Shown: piece after piece, positions 59,225 through 64,000 of the stretch
Layout: every line of letters starts with the position of its first letter
Position numbering within the stretch: position 1 is the stretch's first letter
From: Spongilla lacustris
Taxonomy: Eukaryota > Porifera > Demospongiae > Spongillida > Spongillidae
DNA: 64,000 nt
Assembly: GCA_949361645.1 (NCBI GenBank)
Contig: OX442418.1
Location: forward strand, 8,435,376-8,499,375
Direction: 5' to 3'
The notes under the pieces: generated by a model
What the model was told of the DNA's origin: nothing
The model's input: only the letters and a program-made list of their open reading frames with translations
Database searches by the model: none
Position numbers and translations under genes: made by a program

Positions 59225-60316
59225 ATGCCTCGAGCAGCTAGAGCTCCTAGGTTGACAATCGAGCAAAGAGCTACCATAGTGAGGCTGTATTATGAAAATG
59301 GAAAAAATGCCAATCTCACAGTTAGTTCCTTTCGGAGGGCCTACCCTGCATACAGGACACTATGTCGCAGCACTGTGCTCAGGCTGGTGGCCAAGTTTGA
59401 AGAACATGGAACAATGGAGGACAGGCTAAAAGGGCACTGTGGAAGGAAGAAATCTATAAGAGTTCCAAACAACATTAACACCCTTGCCCAAATTGTCCAG
59501 AGGAACCCCCAAGCCAGCATTAAGCGTCTCCATGCTCAAACCGGGTTTAAGAAAACTACTATCTATAAAATGTTGAGAATGGATCTTCATATGAAACCAT
59601 ACATTCCCCATCCAGTCCAGGCTCTTAAAACACCTGATGCAGCCAAGAGGGTGAAGTGGGCAGAGGACTTCCTGGATGCAGTGGAGCTAGATTACACGTA
59701 CCCAGAGTACATCTTATGGACAGATGAGGCCATATTTTACCTTAATGGAACTGTGAACCGCCACAACTCCATCACCTGGGCCTCCACAAATCCTCATGTG
59801 TATGTTGAGAAGGATACCCAGAACAAAGCTGGAGTGATGGTGTGGGTTGGCCTAATCAAGGACCACATCATTGGGCCATTCTTTTTCAATGGAAAAGAAA
59901 CTGGTGACCTATACCTCCAGCTGCTGCAGACAGGAGTACTGCCATCACTGCAAGCCATAATGGCAGATGAAATAGATTTTGTCATCTTCCAGCAGGATGG
60001 AGCATCACCTCACTACTCCACTAGAGCCCGAGATTGGTTAGACGAAAAATTTGAGGGCAGGTGGATGGGACGGGCAGGTCCCATAGCATGGCCAGCAAGA
60101 AGCCCAGACCTGTCACCCCTGGACTTCTGGCTATGGGGCTACCTGAAGGACAAAGTGTACAGTCACAGTGTGGCCACACTGCAGGAATTGAGAGATGCCA
60201 TTGAAGATGAACTACAGAGCATCCCAGCAGTGATGGTGCATAACGCAACACTGAGTGTTGTAGAGAATGCCAAGAAACTGATCTCAATTAATGGACTACA
60301 GTTAGGTATTTTGTAA
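59225..60316 (+). CDS. Tc1/mariner-superfamily transposase, DD41D type, intact
   Basis: A 363-residue cut-and-paste transposase. Residues 1-75 form the first helix-turn-helix (TIEQRATIVRLYYENG, STVLRLVAKF, then the GRKK basic patch). Residues ~85-130 form a second (SIKRLHAQTGFKKTTIYKML). The catalytic triad is D167 (YILWTDEAIF), D258 (FQQDGASPHY) and D300 (SPDLSPLDFWLWG), with 41 residues between the last two; hence DD41D. No stops or frameshifts, a full C-terminus (LISINGLQLGIL), and a CCAAT/TATA promoter upstream support a potentially active copy. Nuclear; it would bind the terminal inverted repeats. The decayed copy at 23905 is a relative. I chose ATG 59225 by TATA distance and conservation. 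Confidence 0.93.
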   Translation: MPRAARAPRLTIEQRATIVRLYYENGKNANLTVSSFRRAYPAYRTLCRSTVLRLVAKFEEHGTMEDRLKGHCGRKKSIRVPNNINTLAQIVQRNPQASIKRLHAQTGFKKTTIYKMLRMDLHMKPYIPHPVQALKTPDAAKRVKWAEDFLDAVELDYTYPEYILWTDEAIFYLNGTVNRHNSITWASTNPHVYVEKDTQNKAGVMVWVGLIKDHIIGPFFFNGKETGDLYLQLLQTGVLPSLQAIMADEIDFVIFQQDGASPHYSTRARDWLDEKFEGRWMGRAGPIAWPARSPDLSPLDFWLWGYLKDKVYSHSVATLQELRDAIEDELQSIPAVMVHNATLSVVENAKKLISINGLQLGIL

Positions 60317-60439
60317 ACTTCACTATACCATCATTGTATCTTACAGTATGGATGTGTATTTCTATTCCACTGTTAAGAAAATCTTCTCAAAAATGTCCAA
60401 GATAGCAGGATACATAAACAGCACACATGCAAAATACAC

Positions 60440-61290
60440 ATATAAACAGGGTAGGAAGGCAAGCTAGAACTGCAGTAAGATACTGTAACAAAGTTCAGTA
60501 CAACACACGTTACATAATGTAACAAAGTTGGGTAACAAGACTAGCTAGCTCTACGCTAACACGGCAGGCCTGGTACAAATTTGAAGACTAAATGCATGCC
60601 TGAAGTAATAAGACAGACTAAGTGCTGTAAACAGGCATGATACCCACATAAGCTACATACATGTTCATGTACTGCAACAAGGTTTGGTGCCAAGATACTG
60701 TAACAAGGCAGGGTACCAATATAAGCTAAAAATGTATAACAACCTACATACTGCAAGAACGCATGATAATAACACAAGCAGGGACTACATTCTTTTTAAA
60801 CAAAGTTAGGTACCCTGATTAGTACATTTTAACAAGGTTTAGTCACAAAGGAATGTAACAGGGCAGTGTACCAATACCAGATACAACCTTTATGAACCTA
60901 AACAGGATACCCTTGCATTTTATAAACAGGCATACAAGCTACAAACTGTAACAAGACAGGTTACCAATACTAATAACAAGGCAGTGAACCAAGACAAGTT
61001 ACTTGATTTACATACCAAGTCTAGCTACTCCCACCCATAACAAGGCAGGCTGCTAATACAGTAACAAGGCACTGTGTACCAAGACAAGCTAAATACAGAT
61101 ACAGTAACAAGGCACGGTGTTAGCACAAGCTAAATACAGTAGCAAGTTAGAGTGCTAACAAAACCTAAATACAGTACAATAACAAGGCAGGGTGCTGACA
61201 CAAGCTCAATACAGCAACAAGTCTCTGGGTACCAAGGCAAGCTCAATACAGCAACAAGGCAGGGTACTAACACAAGCTAAAAACAGTAAC
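60440..61290 (-). repeat. 35 bp minisatellite, right arm of element 2 (inverted)
   Basis: Reverse-complement units (GGTGCTAACACAAGCTAAAT...ACAGTAACAAGGCA), about 20 degenerate copies, mirroring 56395-58320. Truncated by the gypsy LTR at 61291. Confidence 0.85.
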
Positions 61291-61541
61291 TGTAGTATCC
61301 TCCGCCGACGTGGTGTGACCGGCCAACTAGGACGCAAGCAGCCAATATTATTAAGAAATAATACCATGCACGTTATACACTGACACACACAGCTAGCGAT
61401 AGATAAGTCACGAAGAATCTGAATCTCTCTTTGATTCTGGGCCTTTTGAGGTACAATCATCACGTGAGCATGAGTTCTAGAATTTCCAACTTAGCTAGCA
61501 GCAACTTGGTTATTAAACAAGATAATTGTTAATTCACTACA
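61291..61541 (-). repeat. 3' LTR of Ty3/gypsy element
   Basis: 251 bp, with ends TGTAGT...ACTACA. Directly inside it on the minus strand is a purine tract GAGGGAGAAA (61542-61551). This identifies it as the 3' LTR of a minus-strand element. The flanking GTAAC (61286-61290) is the candidate target duplication; the other copy would be beyond the window. Confidence 0.85.
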
Positions 61542-61551
61542 TTTCTCCCTC
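61542..61551 (-). promoter_or_regulatory. Polypurine tract (plus-strand DNA primer)
   Basis: GAGGGAGAAA on the minus strand directly abuts the 3' LTR and overlaps the pol stop codon (TGA at 61550-61552). Confidence 0.75.
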
Positions 61552-64000
61552 ATAAGCCAAAGCGCTCTGGGGGGCGGTGGGGACGGGTGGAGCGCCTCAG
61601 GGGCCCTGTAGGTGGTTGGGTAGACATTGGACTCTGAGGTGTGGTTGCAGCCTGTGGAGGAGGTGGTGCAACTTCCGGAATGGCTAAAGGTGGAACTTGA
61701 GTTGGCTCAACTGGAGGAGGGGTGGCTGTATTACGAGCTGAAGCGTGTGTCCTCGATTCAGAGGCAGCAGGCAGTGGAAACTCATCACCAACAGCACCAT
61801 CATCACTGCAGGATTGAAAGGCGGGTTTAACATTATCCACATGATAACGAACCTCCTTCCCGATATCCAACTTGATGCGGAGAGATGCAGGACCCATTAC
61901 CGAAGTAACAATACCAGAGATCCATCTTGGAGTTCCCCAGTGGTTAAGGGCATACACTCTTTCTCCCACTTCATAGCAGTGATGCCCTAAGCTCTTACAG
62001 TTGTTTCTCTGTCTCTCTTGGGCCTTCCTCACACTCCGCTCCACTGAGGGCACAATGAAATCAAGATGTGACCGTGGCCTTCTCCCCAACAATAACTCTG
62101 CAGGTGATTGCCCTGTCGTTGAATGGGGTGTCAGCCTGTATTGAAAAAGAAACCGCAATAAACTTGTCTCCATGTCACCTGTGACCTTCTTCAGAGCAGA
62201 TTTGACCGTTTGTACTGCCCTCTCAGCCAATCCATTAGTGGCTGGGTGGTAGGGAGCAGACTTGATGTGTCTGAAACCGTTTCTTTGAACAAAGGTCTGG
62301 AATTCCTTGCTGGTAAATGCTGGACCATTATCTGACACTAACACTTCTGGAAGACCATGACTGGAAAACACTTTCCGCAAACTGTGAATAGCATTCTGCG
62401 TTGTTGGTGAAGAAACCACCTCAGCTTCAATCCATTTGGAATGAGCATCCACCAATACAAAAATCGTTTTGCCCAAAAATGGACCACAGAAATCAACATG
62501 TATTCTAGACCATGGTGTTGAGGGCCATTCCCACACATGAAGTGGTGACTTTGGAGGTAATTTACTGTTGACCTGACAAGCTTGACAGGATCTCACTTTG
62601 TTCTCCAGCTCTCCATCCAGACCTGGCCACCAAAGATAACTCCTTGCAAGAGTTTTCATTCGAGTTATTCCTGGGTGCCCTTCGTGAAGCAGGTTGACAA
62701 TCCTTGCCCTCCCTGGTGGTGGTACCACAACACGATTCATTACACTCAATTCCGCTTTCCTTTGCTCATATGGTATGAACTCTCCCTTGCATTGTGATGT
62801 CCAACCTTGCAGTACCAGCCCCCTTACAGCCGAGAGTATAGGGTCCCTATCAGTCCAGTACTTGATAGATGCTGCTGTAATCACTGGACAAATCTCAGGA
62901 AGGGACTGAAGCATTAAAACAGTGTCTGCTGGTAGGGGTACATCATCTGGAGTATCACTTAGAGGCAACCTGCTCAGACCGTCTGAGTTACCTTGCTCCT
63001 TGCCAGCTCGAAACACCAACTGGTATTTGTAGGCACTCAGAGTTAGTGCCCATCTTTGAATCCTTGATGATGCCATAGTAGGGACTGACTTTCTTTCACT
63101 AAAAAGGAACTGCAGAGGCTTGTGATCTGAATATATTACAAATTCACGACCAAAAAGGAACTGATGGAATTTTCTTACCCCCCATACCACTGCTAACCCT
63201 TCTTTTTCAATTTGAGAATAATTTTTCTCTGCTGGTGCTAAAGAGCGAGATGCAAAAGCAATTGGCCTGTCTGACCCATCCTCATACATATGCGACAACA
63301 CAGCACCTATACCATATGGAGAGGCATCACAGGATAAGACAATCTTTTTAGATGGGTCAAAGTGGGTCAGCAAAAGATCTGATGCAAGTTGAGACTTAGC
63401 CTTTTGGAATGCTGCTGATTGTTCAGGTCCCCAACCCCACTGCTGATGCTTGGATAGCAACCTGTAAATTGGCGCTAGGGTATGTGAAAAACAAGGCAAA
63501 AATTTCGAGTAATAGTTCACTAGACCAAGAAAAGACTTCAACTGGGTAACATCCTGTGGAACAGGTGCATCAACTATTGCCCTACGCTTTTCTTCTGTAG
63601 GCCTGATGCCCTCTCCTGATATATGGTAGCCAAGATACTCCACACTGGGCAGCATGAACTTGCACTTAGCCCTCTTTAATTTAATTCCATACTTTTCCAA
63701 TCGGGAGAGTACCATCTCCAAAGTCTTCAAATGCTCCTCTTTTGATGTGTCTGCAACTAGAATGTCATCAATGTAAACATGCGCATGTGGAATTCCCTGC
63801 AAAATTCCCTCCATAGTTCTCTGAAAAATAGCAGGTGCTGAGGCCACTCCAAAAGGCATGCGATTATATTGGAATAACCCTTTGTGTGTGGAAATAGTAA
63901 CAAACTTTTTTGATTCTTCAGCCAAGGCAAGCTGCAAGTAGGCATGTGACAAGTCCAATTTGGAAAACACTTTCCCACCTGCCAAGGAAGCTAGCAAATC
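61550..64000 (-). CDS. pol: Ty3/gypsy pol polyprotein (partial: RT, RNase H, integrase)
   Basis: An uninterrupted frame of more than 815 codons, open to the window end, so the N-terminus (gag, protease, early RT) is off the edge. Counting from the first Met at 63997: RT from before residue 1 to ~135 with the YIDD motif at 75-78; RNase H ~215-345 (D224 in SCDASPYG, E266, D291 in YSDHKPL); integrase zinc finger H438/H441/C471/C474; integrase core D502, D556, E592; a GPY/F-like module ~675-728; and a Pro-rich tail. The order RT-RH-INT is that of Ty3/gypsy. No chromodomain follows. The intact frame and clean 3' LTR suggest a young insertion. Confidence 0.93.
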   Translation of the reverse strand, partial: DLLASLAGGKVFSKLDLSHAYLQLALAEESKKFVTISTHKGLFQYNRMPFGVASAPAIFQRTMEGILQGIPHAHVYIDDILVADTSKEEHLKTLEMVLSRLEKYGIKLKRAKCKFMLPSVEYLGYHISGEGIRPTEEKRRAIVDAPVPQDVTQLKSFLGLVNYYSKFLPCFSHTLAPIYRLLSKHQQWGWGPEQSAAFQKAKSQLASDLLLTHFDPSKKIVLSCDASPYGIGAVLSHMYEDGSDRPIAFASRSLAPAEKNYSQIEKEGLAVVWGVRKFHQFLFGREFVIYSDHKPLQFLFSERKSVPTMASSRIQRWALTLSAYKYQLVFRAGKEQGNSDGLSRLPLSDTPDDVPLPADTVLMLQSLPEICPVITAASIKYWTDRDPILSAVRGLVLQGWTSQCKGEFIPYEQRKAELSVMNRVVVPPPGRARIVNLLHEGHPGITRMKTLARSYLWWPGLDGELENKVRSCQACQVNSKLPPKSPLHVWEWPSTPWSRIHVDFCGPFLGKTIFVLVDAHSKWIEAEVVSSPTTQNAIHSLRKVFSSHGLPEVLVSDNGPAFTSKEFQTFVQRNGFRHIKSAPYHPATNGLAERAVQTVKSALKKVTGDMETSLLRFLFQYRLTPHSTTGQSPAELLLGRRPRSHLDFIVPSVERSVRKAQERQRNNCKSLGHHCYEVGERVYALNHWGTPRWISGIVTSVMGPASLRIKLDIGKEVRYHVDNVKPAFQSCSDDGAVGDEFPLPAASESRTHASARNTATPPPVEPTQVPPLAIPEVAPPPPQAATTPQSPMSTQPPTGPLRRSTRPHRPPERFGL

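Larger units (their letters stand above)
55284..61290. mobile_element. Giant-arm Tc1/mariner-type element 2 (right end outside window)
   Basis: Starts CAGGGTCTTCACGAAAGAACGC after TA, only six bases (TATATA) from the end of element 3. The terminus matches element 1 (GTCCACGAAAGAACGCAATG). The left arm runs to about 58330 and contains (CA)n and a 35 bp minisatellite. The inverted 35 bp array starts again at about 60440 and is cut at 61290 by a gypsy insertion. The intact transposase lies between. The rest of the right arm must lie beyond 64000. Confidence 0.8.

Overview
This window reads as nuclear DNA of an early-branching animal. The signs are spliced genes with canonical GT/AG introns, AT-rich non-coding DNA, very abundant transposons and satellites, and the frequent ACATGTA-type background I associate with demosponge genomes. 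I cannot name the species. I saw no tRNA, rRNA, CRISPR or bacterial-type operon. Almost all of the 64 kb is mobile DNA. Only one gene looks like an intact host gene.

Layout. (1) 283-1911: a foldback element with arms of about 520 bp. (2) 2430-2954: a degenerate coding remnant (-) and a spliced chromodomain exon (+). (3) 3179-9138: a broken transposon-like gene (-), split by a 5.0 kb Academ-type DNA transposon (3365-8357). That transposon carries a DUF6589-type transposase (+) and a RecQ-like helicase (-), both damaged. (4) 10199-11035: a dispersed repeat, itself split by a palindromic insert. (5) 11222-13228 (-): a complete seven-exon gene for a secreted protein. It has a signal peptide, a Pro/Thr minisatellite-coded stalk, and three tandem copies of a Cys-containing domain of about 113 residues, each made by duplicating the same two-exon cassette. 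(6) 13312-31044: a 3.2 kb tandem duplication whose second copy holds an 11.3 kb Tc1/mariner-type element (17736-29080). (7) 34200-40043: another mariner-type region, filled with a ~285 bp satellite. (8) 40432-55277: a giant foldback element with minisatellite arms. It is interrupted by a 7.7 kb CAG-ended element (46876-54614) that holds old gypsy debris. (9) From 55284: a second mariner-type element with an intact DD41D transposase. Its right arm is broken by a Ty3/gypsy retrotransposon with an intact pol frame that runs off the window end.

The unifying pattern is a set of TA-flanked, Tc1/mariner-like elements with enormous terminal inverted arms. In each element the arms are padded with a different satellite or minisatellite: (CA)n plus a ~300 bp unit, a 35 bp unit, or a 27 bp unit. 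Several insertions can be dated relative to one another because an empty site survives in a paralogous arm or duplicate. Both DD41D transposase copies share the same promoter layout, a run of CCAAT boxes followed by TATAAA about 40 bp before the ATG.

The two items I rate highest are the exon-cassette secreted gene, which is not recoverable as one continuous ORF and emerges only when splice sites are read on the minus strand, and the giant-arm, satellite-bearing mariner group.
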